Assembly: GCA_011391255.1 (NCBI GenBank)
Contig: JAABQV010000006.1
Span: 62,001-126,000 of the forward strand
Source of the DNA: Dechloromonas sp.
Lineage (GTDB): Bacteria > Pseudomonadota > Gammaproteobacteria > Burkholderiales > Rhodocyclaceae
DNA: 64,000 nt
Direction of reading: 5' to 3'
In this document: one piece after another, positions 1 to 8,683 of the stretch
How positions within the stretch are numbered: the first letter of the stretch is position 1
How the letters are laid out: each line of letters begins with the position of its first letter
Notes under the pieces: generated by a model
The model's input: only the letters and a program-made list of their open reading frames with translations
What the model was told of the DNA's origin: nothing
The model's database searches: none
Translations under genes and position numbers: made by a program

Positions 1-654
1 GAACAGTTGCGGGAAATGACTGACGGAACGCGCCTAATGGAACCCGTCAGCGCAAGCGTGATGGATGAAGTCGCCGATGTCGCCAACAGTTTCAATGGCC
101 TGCAGCGCCGCATCCTTGAACAGGAAAAGCGACTCGCCGATCTGGCGCACCATGACCCCCTCACCGGCCTACCCAACCGCCTGAAAATCATTGACCGCCT
201 GGAAAGTGAATTACTGCGCATCCGCCGAAGCGGTGCCGGCCTGGCGCTGCTATTCCTCGACCTTGACCGCTTCAAACCGGTCAACGACGATTACGGACAT
301 CAGGTCGGCGACCACCTGCTGAGGCAAATCGCCCAGCGCCTGCAAGCCTGCGTCCGTGATGTTGATACCGTCGCCCGCCTTGGCGGTGACGAGTTCCTGA
401 TCCTGCTCAGCGATAGCGAAGCCCCGCTGGAGGCAGCAGAACGCGTCGCTCAGCACTGCATTGATGCACTCAGTATCGAGGTACGCGTCGGCGACTTACG
501 CCTGACGGTCGGCGTCTCGATCGGGATCGTTGTCACGATGGGCAAGGATGCCGCCGGCGTCACTGCCGCCCAACTTTCCAGCTTCGCCGACATTGCCATG
601 TACCGCGCCAAGTCGGCCGGTCGCGGACGCTATGCCGTTTATACCCCGGACTAA
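1..654 (+). CDS. GGDEF diguanylate cyclase, C-terminal part
   Basis: The frame is open from the first base, so the gene begins upstream and only the C-terminal ~217 residues are visible. A short linker with helical character is followed by a complete GGDEF domain, which makes cyclic di-GMP from two GTP. The DPLTGLPNR block and the intact catalytic GGDEF signature ([10 protein letters not shown]) are both present, so activity is expected. No EAL domain follows; the protein ends about 50 residues after the conserved [10 protein letters not shown] segment. Sensor or membrane domains would lie outside the window. hemF follows after 10 bases on the same strand. Confidence 0.93.
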   Translation, partial: EQLREMTDGTRLMEPVSASVMDEVADVANSFNGLQRRILEQEKRLADLAHHDPLTGLPNRLKIIDRLESELLRIRRSGAGLALLFLDLDRFKPVNDDYGHQVGDHLLRQIAQRLQACVRDVDTVARLGGDEFLILLSDSEAPLEAAERVAQHCIDALSIEVRVGDLRLTVGVSIGIVVTMGKDAAGVTAAQLSSFADIAMYRAKSAGRGRYAVYTPD

Positions 655-664
655 GAAAAAGCCC

Positions 665-1576
665 ATGCCCCAAGCCAGCATTCCCAGCAGCCGCCTCAAG
701 GAATTTTTCACCGCCCTGCAGAGCAGCATCGTCAGTGAGCTTGAAGCCTTCGACGGCCAGCCCTTCCGCACCGACTCCTGGGAACGCCCGGAAGGCGGTG
801 GCGGGATTTCGCGGTTGATCGAAGAGGGTAATTTCTTCGAGCGCGGCGGCGTCAATTTTTCGCACGTCACCGGCAAATCGCTGCCGGCCTCGGCTACCGC
901 CGTTCGCCCGCATCTTGCCGGACGCGCCTGGGAGGCGATGGGCGTCTCACTGGTGCTGCATCCGCGCAATCCGTATTGCCCGACGGCGCACATGAACGTT
1001 CGTTGCTTTGTCGCCACCCAACCTGGGGAAGACGATGTGTTCTGGTTTGGCGGCGGCATGGACATGACGCCCTATTACGGTCAACGGGCAGATGTCACCC
1101 ATTTTCATCAAACCTGCAAAGACGCTTTGACGCCTTTTGGCGACGAGGTTTATCCGAAATACAAAAAATGGTGCGACGAGTATTTTTTCCTCAAGCACCG
1201 CAATGAACCGCGTGGCGTCGGCGGGGTATTTTTCGATGACTTGAACGAAGGCGGCTTCGAGCGTTGTTTCGAGTTAACGCAAGCCGTCGGCAACGCGTTT
1301 ACCCAGGCTTATCTGCCGGTACTCGCCCAACGTCGCGATGTACCTTACGGAGAACGCGAGCGCGACTTCCAGGCTTACCGGCGTGGCCGCTATGTCGAGT
1401 TCAATCTGGTCTGGGATCGCGGCACGCTGTTCGGCCTGCAGTCTGGCGGGCGCACCGAATCAATCCTGATGTCGCTACCGCCAATCGTCAAATGGCGTTA
1501 TGACTGGGCGCCTGAAGCCGGCACGCCGGAGGCCGAGCTTTACGAAATCTTCCTCAAGCCGCAGGACTGGGCCTGA
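665..1576 (+). CDS. hemF: Oxygen-dependent coproporphyrinogen III oxidase
   Basis: HemF catalyses oxidative decarboxylation of coproporphyrinogen III to protoporphyrinogen IX in cytosolic haem synthesis. The 303-residue product matches the usual ~300 aa and carries the family blocks [14 protein letters not shown] near the N-terminus, [17 protein letters not shown] in the middle and [14 protein letters not shown] near the C-terminus. The ATG at 665 was chosen; the frame stays open upstream to 530 but that part overlaps the GGDEF gene and does not resemble HemF. A strong hairpin with a T run follows the stop. The other haem genes, hemD and hemC, lie nearby on the opposite strand. Confidence 0.96.
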   Translation: MPQASIPSSRLKEFFTALQSSIVSELEAFDGQPFRTDSWERPEGGGGISRLIEEGNFFERGGVNFSHVTGKSLPASATAVRPHLAGRAWEAMGVSLVLHPRNPYCPTAHMNVRCFVATQPGEDDVFWFGGGMDMTPYYGQRADVTHFHQTCKDALTPFGDEVYPKYKKWCDEYFFLKHRNEPRGVGGVFFDDLNEGGFERCFELTQAVGNAFTQAYLPVLAQRRDVPYGERERDFQAYRRGRYVEFNLVWDRGTLFGLQSGGRTESILMSLPPIVKWRYDWAPEAGTPEAELYEIFLKPQDWA

Positions 1577-1579
1577 GAA

Positions 1580-1819
1580 TTACTTGAGTTTGCCGCGCAC
1601 AACCCGGACGCGCTCCGGGTTTTTTACCGTCAAGTTACCGCCGCTACCGGTAAGGTTACCGCAGGCGCAGGCTGCCTTGATGTGCGGCACCGAATTGACA
1701 ACCACCTGGCAATCGAGACATTCGTAATAAAGGTCACCGCCGGTTGGTAAATTGGCAGCATCGGGCGCCGGCTCGATGGGGTAAAAGTTGTAGATCTTGC
1801 GCATATCAATATTCAACAT
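1580..1819 (-). CDS. Small Cys-rich conserved hypothetical protein
   Basis: A 79-residue protein that ends three bases after hemF on the opposite strand. It contains YECLDCQ and, about 20 residues later, ACACGN, a CxxC/CxC arrangement suggesting a small metal-binding (zinc ribbon or rubredoxin-like) fold. Function is unknown. It precedes hemD in the same direction but is separated from it only by the short gap 1820-1838. The last ~15 codons coincide with the hairpin that probably terminates hemF. A shorter start at the internal ATG (MRKIYNF) is possible. Confidence 0.6.
   Translation of the reverse strand: MLNIDMRKIYNFYPIEPAPDAANLPTGGDLYYECLDCQVVVNSVPHIKAACACGNLTGSGGNLTVKNPERVRVVRGKLK
1601..1625 (+). 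terminator. Rho-independent terminator of hemF
   Basis: An 8-bp perfect stem (1601-1608 with 1614-1621), a 5-base loop and a run of T follow the hemF stop. The hairpin lies within the 3' codons of the convergent small gene at 1580-1819. Confidence 0.7.
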
Positions 1820-1838
1820 TCCCCATCCCCTTTATGAT

Positions 1839-2630
1839 TTATCCCGGCTGCGTTTGCAGCGGCCAATTATAAGCAAGCAGACCGCGAATGACACCCGAAT
1901 CAGCCGGCCCGGTCAGAACAATCGAATGCAAACCCAATGCCCTGGCATTCTCGGCAATGCGTTCATGCGGCACAAAAACCGGCGTACTTTGCAGAAACAC
2001 CAGCCCCTTCGCATCGAGCGCGGCGAGCAAGTGGCGCAAGGCCTCACTGCTTGAGACCGTCAAGGCATCCAACTGGCCGGCACGCCACGCGGCGAGCAAA
2101 GGTGCGACGCTGCCAGTCGGCGCCGAGCGCTGATAGCAAGTCACACAATCGACAACGGCACCGCGCTCGCACAGCGTATCGGCGAGCAATTCACGGCCGC
2201 CATCGCCACGAAAAATCACAACTTTTTTGCCGCTGACCGCAACCAGCGGCGGCAAGGCAAGCAAAGCCTCAGAATCGAAGCGCTCGCTCGGCGCCAGGCA
2301 ACCGGTCACACCATGTGCTGCAAGAGCCTTGACGGTTCCCGGCCCGACGGCTGCCGGCAACAGGCCAGGCGGCCAGGCGGCATGTTCAATAATTTTCGGC
2401 AAGGCAAAATCAACCGCATTGGGGCTGATGAAAATGGCGATCTGGTAATCAGCCAAGCGCTCGAGCGCGGCAGACAAGGGTAGCGGGTCTGCTGCCGGCG
2501 AAATCTCAAGCAATGGGAAAATCAGCGGCGTTCCACCGGCAGCGGCGATCGCTTCAGCCAACGGCGCGGCTTGCGCCCGCGGCCGGGTGACAACGATGGT
2601 CTTGCCGGCGAGCGGGAGCTTCGGCGGCAT
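1839..2630 (-). CDS. hemD: Uroporphyrinogen-III synthase
   Basis: HemD cyclises and inverts ring D of hydroxymethylbilane to give uroporphyrinogen III. The 263 residues match the family length. The N-terminus has the typical GKTIVVTRPRAQAAPLAEAI block, and later blocks (IFISPNAVDFA, VGPGTVKALAAHGV, FRGDGGRELLADTL, LTVSSSEALRHLL) follow in family order. The sequence is poorly conserved in general, but position immediately downstream of hemC settles the call: its ATG shares one base with the hemC TGA (TGATG), implying translational coupling. No hemX/hemY follows, unlike in many gammaproteobacteria. Confidence 0.93.
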   Translation of the reverse strand: MPPKLPLAGKTIVVTRPRAQAAPLAEAIAAAGGTPLIFPLLEISPAADPLPLSAALERLADYQIAIFISPNAVDFALPKIIEHAAWPPGLLPAAVGPGTVKALAAHGVTGCLAPSERFDSEALLALPPLVAVSGKKVVIFRGDGGRELLADTLCERGAVVDCVTCYQRSAPTGSVAPLLAAWRAGQLDALTVSSSEALRHLLAALDAKGLVFLQSTPVFVPHERIAENARALGLHSIVLTGPADSGVIRGLLAYNWPLQTQPG

Positions 2631-3562
2631 CAGCAGTGCGCGAGCTTTTCCAGAATCGCGTCGGCACCCTTGGCGCGCAGATGACGAGCCAGCTCCAGCC
2701 CAAGCGCTTCGTCATCAGCCGGATCGCCGCGCAACTCGGCGCTGACCATTTGCGTGCCGTCTGCCGTTGCGACAAAACCACGCAGCCAGAGCTGGCCGTT
2801 CTCGATCATCGCGTAGCCGCCGAGCGGCACCTGGCAGCTACCACCGAGCGCGCGCGAAAAGGCACGTTCGGCTTTGACGCAATGCGCGGTTTCCGGATCG
2901 TTCAACGGCGCGACCACATCCAGCATCACGGCAGCGCCGGCCAGAAGTTCAATACCGAGTGCACCCTGCCCCGGCGCCGGCAGCGATTGTTCTGCGGTCA
3001 ACACGGATTTGATGCGGGTTTCCAGACCAAGGCGAATCAAGCCGGCAGCAGCGAGGATAATCGCATCGTATTCGCCGGCATCAAGTTTTTTCAGACGTGT
3101 ATCGAGATTGCCGCGCAGGCTCTTGATCACCAGTTGTGGGTACTTGGCGCGCAGGATCGATTCGCGGCGCAGACTGGAAGTACCGATAACGGCGCCGGCC
3201 GGCAGATCGTCGAGCCTGGCGTAGTTGTTTGAAACGAAGGCGTCGCGCGGATTTTCACGTGCCGAGATGGCGGCCAGAATAAAGCCCTCCGGCATCACCA
3301 TCGGCACATCCTTCATCGAATGCACCGCGAGGTGAGCGTGCCCCTGCTCCATCGCTACTTCGAGTTCCTTGATAAAAAGCCCCTTGCCGCCAATTTCGGC
3401 GAGCGGGCGATCGAGAATCTGATCGCCCTTGGTCGTCATGCCGAGAATGACAACCTCACTGCCTGGGTTTAGACTGCTCAGTCGGTCTTTGACGTGAACC
3501 GCCTGCCACATAGCCAGTCGGGATTCGCGGGAGGCGATGACAATTTTTGAGGGAGCGGGCAT
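2630..3562 (-). CDS. hemC: Hydroxymethylbilane synthase (porphobilinogen deaminase)
   Basis: HemC polymerises four porphobilinogen units into hydroxymethylbilane using a covalently bound dipyrromethane cofactor. The 310 residues show [13 protein letters not shown] at the N-terminus, the [11 protein letters not shown] and [15 protein letters not shown] blocks, [23 protein letters not shown] and, for cofactor attachment, a Cys in the [12 protein letters not shown] segment. It is the first gene of hemC-hemD. Its start codon overlaps by two bases the start codon of the divergent thioredoxin-like gene, so its promoter must lie inside that gene. I see no convincing Shine-Dalgarno sequence before the ATG. 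Confidence 0.96.
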   Translation of the reverse strand: MPAPSKIVIASRESRLAMWQAVHVKDRLSSLNPGSEVVILGMTTKGDQILDRPLAEIGGKGLFIKELEVAMEQGHAHLAVHSMKDVPMVMPEGFILAAISARENPRDAFVSNNYARLDDLPAGAVIGTSSLRRESILRAKYPQLVIKSLRGNLDTRLKKLDAGEYDAIILAAAGLIRLGLETRIKSVLTAEQSLPAPGQGALGIELLAGAAVMLDVVAPLNDPETAHCVKAERAFSRALGGSCQVPLGGYAMIENGQLWLRGFVATADGTQMVSAELRGDPADDEALGLELARHLRAKGADAILEKLAHC

Positions 3563-4040
3563 GGAAAGGTACTTGAGAGGGCTTTTGGGAGGGTTGATTT
3601 TAGCATGGCTGAGCGCACCCGCATGGTGCGCCAGCGACCTTCCTGCAGCCAGCGACTTGCGTCAGGAAGCCGGCAATGCGGCACGCACCGGGATGCCGTT
3701 AGTTATCATCTACAGCCGCGCTGACTGCAAGTATTGCATCGCGGTAAAGCGCGATTACCTCAAGCCGCTCGCCGCCAACCCCCGCTACCACGACAAGGTC
3801 GTTATCCGCCAGATCAATCAGGACGGCAATCAGGCGCTTGTCGATTTCAAAGGAAACACCACCAGCCACGCCCGGTTTGCTGCCGGGGAAAAGATCAAAC
3901 TGGTGCCGGTCGTCGCCTTCTACGGGCCGGACGGGCGCCAGCTAACCGAGTCCATCGTCGGCGCCCGCCTGCCGGACTTTTATTTGAGTTACCTCGAAGA
4001 AGCCATCGAAAAATCCAGCCTGGCCCTGAAAAAGCCGTGA
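3561..4040 (+). CDS. Exported thioredoxin-like protein (SoxW-like)
   Basis: The 159-residue product starts with a signal peptide (a hydrophobic stretch after MERYLRG ending near AWCAS), then a thioredoxin fold with active site DCKYC around residue 60 and a cis-Pro segment [10 protein letters not shown]. This suggests a periplasmic thiol-disulfide protein that keeps partner cysteines reduced or transfers thiols. The ATG at 3561 was preferred over an upstream start because GGGAGCGGG lies just before it. The gene runs head-to-head with hemC and is followed by a methyltransferase gene at its stop codon. The redox partner is not evident. Confidence 0.8.
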   Translation: MERYLRGLLGGLILAWLSAPAWCASDLPAASDLRQEAGNAARTGMPLVIIYSRADCKYCIAVKRDYLKPLAANPRYHDKVVIRQINQDGNQALVDFKGNTTSHARFAAGEKIKLVPVVAFYGPDGRQLTESIVGARLPDFYLSYLEEAIEKSSLALKKP

Positions 4041-4054
4041 GCGGTGTGCCCGAG

Positions 4055-4645
4055 ATGTCACCCGAGAAAGGCCCTGAGCATCCCGATTTCTGGTGCAAGC
4101 GTTTTGGCAAAGGCGTTACGCCCTGGGATGCCGGGCGCGTACCGGCCGCCTTGGTCGACTTCATCGCCCGCCAGCCGACCCCGCTCCATACGCTCATCCC
4201 CGGCTGCGGCAGCGCCTGGGATGCGGCGCATCTGGGCGAACTCGGCTGGCCGGTGACGGCGCTCGACTTTTCACCGGTTGCCGTGGCCACTGCCAGCGAT
4301 ATTTTGCAGAATGTTCCGGTCAACCTCGTTTGTGACGATTTTTTTACCTTCACACCGAGCCGCACCTATCAACTGATCTACGAGCGCGCCTTTCTCTGCG
4401 CCCTGCCGCACAAGCTTCGCGACGACTGGGGCAAGCGGGTAGCTGAATTACTACCAAGCGGTGGCTTGCTGGCCGGCTTTTTCTTCGTCTGCGATCAGGC
4501 CAAAGGCCCGCCTTTCGGGATCCTGCCGGAAGAACTCGATATCTTGTTGCAGCCATCCTTCCAGCGCATTGAAGATACGGCAGCAGAAGACTCGATCCCG
4601 GTATTCGCCGGCCGTGAGCGCTGGCAGGTTTGGCGGCGACGCTGA
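4055..4645 (+). CDS. TPMT-family SAM-dependent methyltransferase
   Basis: A 196-residue class I methyltransferase. The N-terminus (DFWCKRFGKGVTPWDAG) and the SAM-binding loop LIPGCGSAWDAAHL, followed by VTALDFSP, are typical of the thiopurine/thiol/halide methyltransferase branch. Likely activity is methylation of a thiol, selenol or similar small molecule in the cytosol; the natural substrate cannot be told. A GTG at 4037 would overlap the preceding stop (GTGA) and is an alternative coupled start; the frame also reads further upstream but there overlaps the thioredoxin-like gene and is not family-like. Confidence 0.85.
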   Translation: MSPEKGPEHPDFWCKRFGKGVTPWDAGRVPAALVDFIARQPTPLHTLIPGCGSAWDAAHLGELGWPVTALDFSPVAVATASDILQNVPVNLVCDDFFTFTPSRTYQLIYERAFLCALPHKLRDDWGKRVAELLPSGGLLAGFFFVCDQAKGPPFGILPEELDILLQPSFQRIEDTAAEDSIPVFAGRERWQVWRRR

Positions 4646-4692
4646 AGTAACCACTCACCCATCACAACCCCGCACCTTTATCCGCAAAAAAT

Positions 4693-7278
4693 ATGAAAAC
4701 CGACACCGTCCCGACGATTTACCTCAAAGACTACGCGCCGCCCGCCTTTTGGATCGATCAAGTCGACCTCGATTTTGTCGTCGAATCGGACGCCACTAAT
4801 GTCACCGCCACCTGCACGCTGCGCCGCAACCTTGATGTCGCCAAGCAGGCACTAGTGCTCGATGGCGACGAACTGGAAACGCTATCGGTTACGGTCGACG
4901 GTAAAAAAGTGGCATTTTCTGTAACGCCCGGCACGTTGACGATTGCTGAGCTTCCGGATGCTTTTACCCTGCAAACGGTGGTGCGCATCAACCCGGACAA
5001 GAACACCCGTCTTTCCGGCATGTACCGCTCCAAGGACGGCTATTTCACGCAATGCGAGGCGCAAGGCTTCCGCCGCATTACCTGGTTCCTCGACCGCCCG
5101 GATGTGATGTCGACTTACACCGTTACGCTTCATGCCGACAAAAAGACGATGCCCATCCTGCTCGCCAACGGCAACCCGGTTGAGCAAGGCGACGAGCCGA
5201 ATGGCCGCCACTGGGCGCGCTGGGCTGACCCTTTCCGCAAGCCGTGCTACCTGTTCGCCGTTGTCGCCGGCAAACTCGACGGCTTGTTCGATACCTTTAA
5301 AACAGCCTCCGGTCGTGAGGTCAATCTCGCCATTTACGTCGAACCGGGCAAGCTCGACCAATGCCCGCACGCGATGGCTGCACTCAAAAAATCGATGCGC
5401 TGGGACGAACAACGCTTCGGCCTCGAATGCGATCTCGATCACTACATGATAGTCGCCGTCGGCGACTTCAACATGGGCGCGATGGAGAACAAAGGGCTCA
5501 ATATTTTCAACACCAAGTACGTGCTGGCGCGCGCCGATGTCGCGACCGATATCGACTTCGAGAATATCGACCGCGTCGTCGCCCACGAATATTTCCACAA
5601 CTGGACCGGCAACCGCGTGACCTGCCGCGACTGGTTCCAGCTCTCATTGAAAGAAGGCTTAACCGTCTTCCGCGACCAGGAGTTCGGTGCCGATCTGCAC
5701 AACCGCAGCATCGCCCGTATTCGCGAAGTACGCGGCCTGCGCGCCGGGCAATTCCCCGAAGATGCCGGCCCGATGGCGCACCCGATCCGCCCGGCCAGCT
5801 TCGTCGAAATCAACAATTTCTACACGGCGACCGTTTATGAAAAGGGCGCCGAAGTCATCCGCATGATCCAGACCCTGATCGGCCGCGACAAATTCCGCCT
5901 CGGCATGGACGAATACTTCCGCCGCCACGACGGCCAGGCCGTCACCTGTGAAGATTTCGTTGCCGCGATGGCCGCCGCTTCCGGTTTTGACTTCAGCCAG
6001 TTCATGCGCTGGTACAACCAGCCCGGTACGCCAATGGTTACGGTCAACGGCGTTTTTGACGAAAAAATTGGCCGCTACACGCTGACCTGCACGCAAACCA
6101 ATCCGCGCGCCAGCGACGACAGCCCCTATTTAATCCCACTCCGCGTCGCCCTTTTTGACGCCGCCGGCGCATTGATCCACGGCAGCGAGCAAACCGTCGA
6201 ACTGACTGCCGCAACCCAGCAATTCCACATCGACCATCTGAGCGCCGAACCCGTGCCGTCCCTGCTGCGCGACTTCTCCGCCCCGGTCATCCTCGATTTT
6301 GCCTACACGCCGGAACAGCTCACCCACCTGCTGGCCTATGAAAGCGACCCATTCAACGCCTGGGAAGCCGGCCAACGCCTCGCCACCCAACTGATTCTGC
6401 AAGCCACCGCCGCCATCGCCGCAGGCAAAGAACCGGTCTGGCCGTCCAGTTTTATCGATGCCGCCCGCCGCTTACTTCACACCCAGGCCGAGCGCGGGGC
6501 CGCATTCGTCGCCGAAGCCCTCACCCTACCTGGCGAAGCCACCCTCGCCGAAGCGCTGGAAGTGGTCAATCCCGATGCCCTGCACGCCGCCCGTAACGCC
6601 CTGCGCCGCCATCTCGCCGAACAACTGGAAGGCGAATTCTCCGGTGTTTACGCCGCACTCGCCCCCAAAACGGCCTACGCACCGAGCAGCGAACAAGCCG
6701 GCGCGCGTGCCCTGCGCAACGTCTGCCTGAGCTACCTGCTGGAACTCAACGACGACTTCGTCCGCCAACTCGCCCTGCAGCAATTCCGCAGCGCCGACAA
6801 CATGACTGACCAATTCGCCGCCCTCGCGGCGTTGGCCCAAACCGGCTGCGCCGAACGCGAAACCGCCCTCGCCGAATTCTACGAACGCTGGCAGTACGAA
6901 GCGCTGGTCGTCGACAAATGGCTCGCCGTGCAATCAGGCAGCCGCCTGCCCAACACGCTGGACACGGTCAAGCAGCTGACGACGCACCCAGCCTTCGACC
7001 TGACCAATCCAAACAAGGTTTACGCGCTGATCCGCAACTTCGGCGCCAACCTGGCGCGCTTCAATACGGCTGAGGGCTATGCATTTCTCGCCGAGCAAAC
7101 CATCGCGCTCGATGCCAAAAATCCGCAAGTCGCCTCACGCCTGGCGCGCTGTTTTGACCGCTGGAAAAAGTTTGACGCGGCGCATCAGGTGGAAGCCAGA
7201 AAATCGCTGGAAACCATCCGCGACCACGCCGGCTTGTCACGCGATGTGCTGGAGGTGGTGACCCGTTCGCTGGGGTAA
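4693..7278 (+). CDS. pepN: Aminopeptidase N (M1 family)
   Basis: A zinc metallopeptidase that removes N-terminal residues from peptides in the cytosol during peptide turnover. At 861 residues it is close to the E. coli PepN length (~870). The substrate-anchoring GAMEN motif begins at residue 262 and the zinc site HEYFHNW at residue 298, with the third ligand in LKEGLTVFRDQEF. The C-terminal helical half typical of the PepN subfamily is intact (VTRSLG at the end). It follows the methyltransferase gene by 47 bases and is convergent with the OmpA-type lipoprotein gene. Confidence 0.97.
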   Translation: MKTDTVPTIYLKDYAPPAFWIDQVDLDFVVESDATNVTATCTLRRNLDVAKQALVLDGDELETLSVTVDGKKVAFSVTPGTLTIAELPDAFTLQTVVRINPDKNTRLSGMYRSKDGYFTQCEAQGFRRITWFLDRPDVMSTYTVTLHADKKTMPILLANGNPVEQGDEPNGRHWARWADPFRKPCYLFAVVAGKLDGLFDTFKTASGREVNLAIYVEPGKLDQCPHAMAALKKSMRWDEQRFGLECDLDHYMIVAVGDFNMGAMENKGLNIFNTKYVLARADVATDIDFENIDRVVAHEYFHNWTGNRVTCRDWFQLSLKEGLTVFRDQEFGADLHNRSIARIREVRGLRAGQFPEDAGPMAHPIRPASFVEINNFYTATVYEKGAEVIRMIQTLIGRDKFRLGMDEYFRRHDGQAVTCEDFVAAMAAASGFDFSQFMRWYNQPGTPMVTVNGVFDEKIGRYTLTCTQTNPRASDDSPYLIPLRVALFDAAGALIHGSEQTVELTAATQQFHIDHLSAEPVPSLLRDFSAPVILDFAYTPEQLTHLLAYESDPFNAWEAGQRLATQLILQATAAIAAGKEPVWPSSFIDAARRLLHTQAERGAAFVAEALTLPGEATLAEALEVVNPDALHAARNALRRHLAEQLEGEFSGVYAALAPKTAYAPSSEQAGARALRNVCLSYLLELNDDFVRQLALQQFRSADNMTDQFAALAALAQTGCAERETALAEFYERWQYEALVVDKWLAVQSGSRLPNTLDTVKQLTTHPAFDLTNPNKVYALIRNFGANLARFNTAEGYAFLAEQTIALDAKNPQVASRLARCFDRWKKFDAAHQVEARKSLETIRDHAGLSRDVLEVVTRSLG

Positions 7279-7306
7279 AGTGGCTGGCACCGGGGCTGTT
7301 GCGGGA

Positions 7307-7822
7307 TTACTTGCTGCTGTAATCCAGTTCAACACGGCGCATCAGCGCCCGGCATTCGTCTGAGGAGCAGGTCACGGTACTTTTTTCGCCGCCGGCACTG
7401 TAGCGACGCAAGCGATTCAGCTTGACGCCGTATTCGCGCAAAACCTTGTAAACGGCATTGACGCGCATTTCCGCAATCGCGCTGTTATAGGCGTGGCTGC
7501 CACGATCATCGGTGAAACCGACGAGCAGCACTCTCTGTCCGGGGTTAGCCTTAATCTGCTCAGCGTGACTGCGCAGGGTTTCTCTGGCACGTGTATCGAC
7601 GATTGCCGAATTGGTCTCAAAAAAAACGCTGTTTTCGGGGTTGACCGCAGCAATCGCACGTTCTTCGCGCTTGGCAGCCGCCGCCATCTCGACTTGCTGG
7701 TCAACTTGCTGACGATCTGTCGAAGCCGCCCCCTGCGTCACTGGCGGGGCGCTGGCGCAGCCGGCAATGGCCAAGGCAATCAGAAAAGCAGGAAAAACCG
7801 AAGTAACGTGTGATGCGTTCAT
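7307..7822 (-). CDS. OmpA/MotB-domain lipoprotein
   Basis: A 171-residue protein with a lipoprotein signal peptide (lipobox IAGC near residue 22) and a C-terminal OmpA-type peptidoglycan-binding domain (VFFETNSAIVD..., LLVGFTDDRGSHAYNSAIAEMRVNAV, YSAGGEKS). It should sit in the outer membrane facing the periplasm and hold the peptidoglycan. The middle is Lys/Glu/Ala-rich. A Pal role is unlikely because no tol genes are near. The next gene upstream on the strand (response regulator) is about 85 bases away, so it may have its own promoter. Confidence 0.85.
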   Translation of the reverse strand: MNASHVTSVFPAFLIALAIAGCASAPPVTQGAASTDRQQVDQQVEMAAAAKREERAIAAVNPENSVFFETNSAIVDTRARETLRSHAEQIKANPGQRVLLVGFTDDRGSHAYNSAIAEMRVNAVYKVLREYGVKLNRLRRYSAGGEKSTVTCSSDECRALMRRVELDYSSK

Positions 7823-7906
7823 AGAAATTTTTTTGTGCCATTGTTTCGGGTAAGTTAAAAACCCAAGCCCGATAATCTAACAGCGAACTCGTTTTTCAGG
7901 CAAATA

Positions 7907-8683
7907 TCAGGCGTTTTTGACCAGTGCCTTGGCGGCAGCCCACTGCCGGCGACTGACCGGGAGCTTCTCCGGCACCCCACGCAAGAGTGCCCAGCCATGC
8001 GCATCGGCATCGTCACCAGCGGCTTTTTCAAAACCGGCGAGCGCCGTTTTGGCGACCAGCACGGCGCGGTGCAGGCGAATAAAGCGTTCGACAAACTCGC
8101 TTTCAAGATGAGTGAGTGCCTCGTCCAGCAGATACTCTCGCTCGACGGTTCGCGCGGTGACGTACTTGAGGTCAGCCTTGAAATAGAGCACTTCACTGAG
8201 CGGCACCAGCAACAAGCGCCCACGCTCTTGACAGGAAAGATGCGTGCGCCCGGCGCCGCGCACCGACAGCCCGATGCCGGCCAGTAGATCAGGATTCGCG
8301 TGCGCTGCCGGTAATTTCTGCAAAGCGGCGAGCAGGCGCTGGGCACGCACCGGCTTGAGCAGGTAATCAACCGCATTGAGATCGAAAGCCTGCACCGCAT
8401 AATTGTCGTAGGCGGTGGTGAAAATCACCGCCGGCGGCACCGGCAGGCGCCCGAGATGGCTGGCCAGTTCAATGCCATCCATGCCCGGCATGCGGATATC
8501 GGCGAGCACTACATCAACCAGGTTGTCGCGCAAGAACTCCAGCGCGGCCAGCCCGTTAGCAGCCTCGCCAACGACCTCACTGGTCATTTGCACGGCGATA
8601 TCGGCGAGCAACTCGCGCAGGCGTGAGCGCGCCAGTGGCTCGTCGTCGACAATCAAAATCTTCAATGCTTGATGGCTTGGCAT
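7907..8683 (-). CDS. LytTR response regulator (AlgR/LytR type)
   Basis: The 258-residue protein has a receiver domain (ILIVDDEPLARSRLRELL, phosphoacceptor Asp62 in LADIRMPGMDG, TAYDNYAVQAFDLNAVDYLLKP) and a C-terminal LytTR DNA-binding domain from about residue 150 (FKADLKYVTART, FIRLHRAVLV). It would bind DNA as a dimer after phosphorylation by the kinase encoded just upstream, whose reading frame overlaps it by 22 bases. Position between hemC/hemD and argH recalls the algZ-algR locus of pseudomonads, but the regulon here is unknown. Confidence 0.92.
   Translation of the reverse strand: MPSHQALKILIVDDEPLARSRLRELLADIAVQMTSEVVGEAANGLAALEFLRDNLVDVVLADIRMPGMDGIELASHLGRLPVPPAVIFTTAYDNYAVQAFDLNAVDYLLKPVRAQRLLAALQKLPAAHANPDLLAGIGLSVRGAGRTHLSCQERGRLLLVPLSEVLYFKADLKYVTARTVEREYLLDEALTHLESEFVERFIRLHRAVLVAKTALAGFEKAAGDDADAHGWALLRGVPEKLPVSRRQWAAAKALVKNA

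Noticed and set aside
3734..4054. Long N-terminal extension of the TPMT-like methyltransferase
   Set aside because: The extra ~107 residues are Arg/Pro-rich, overlap the thioredoxin-like gene in another frame, and do not resemble the family N-terminus.
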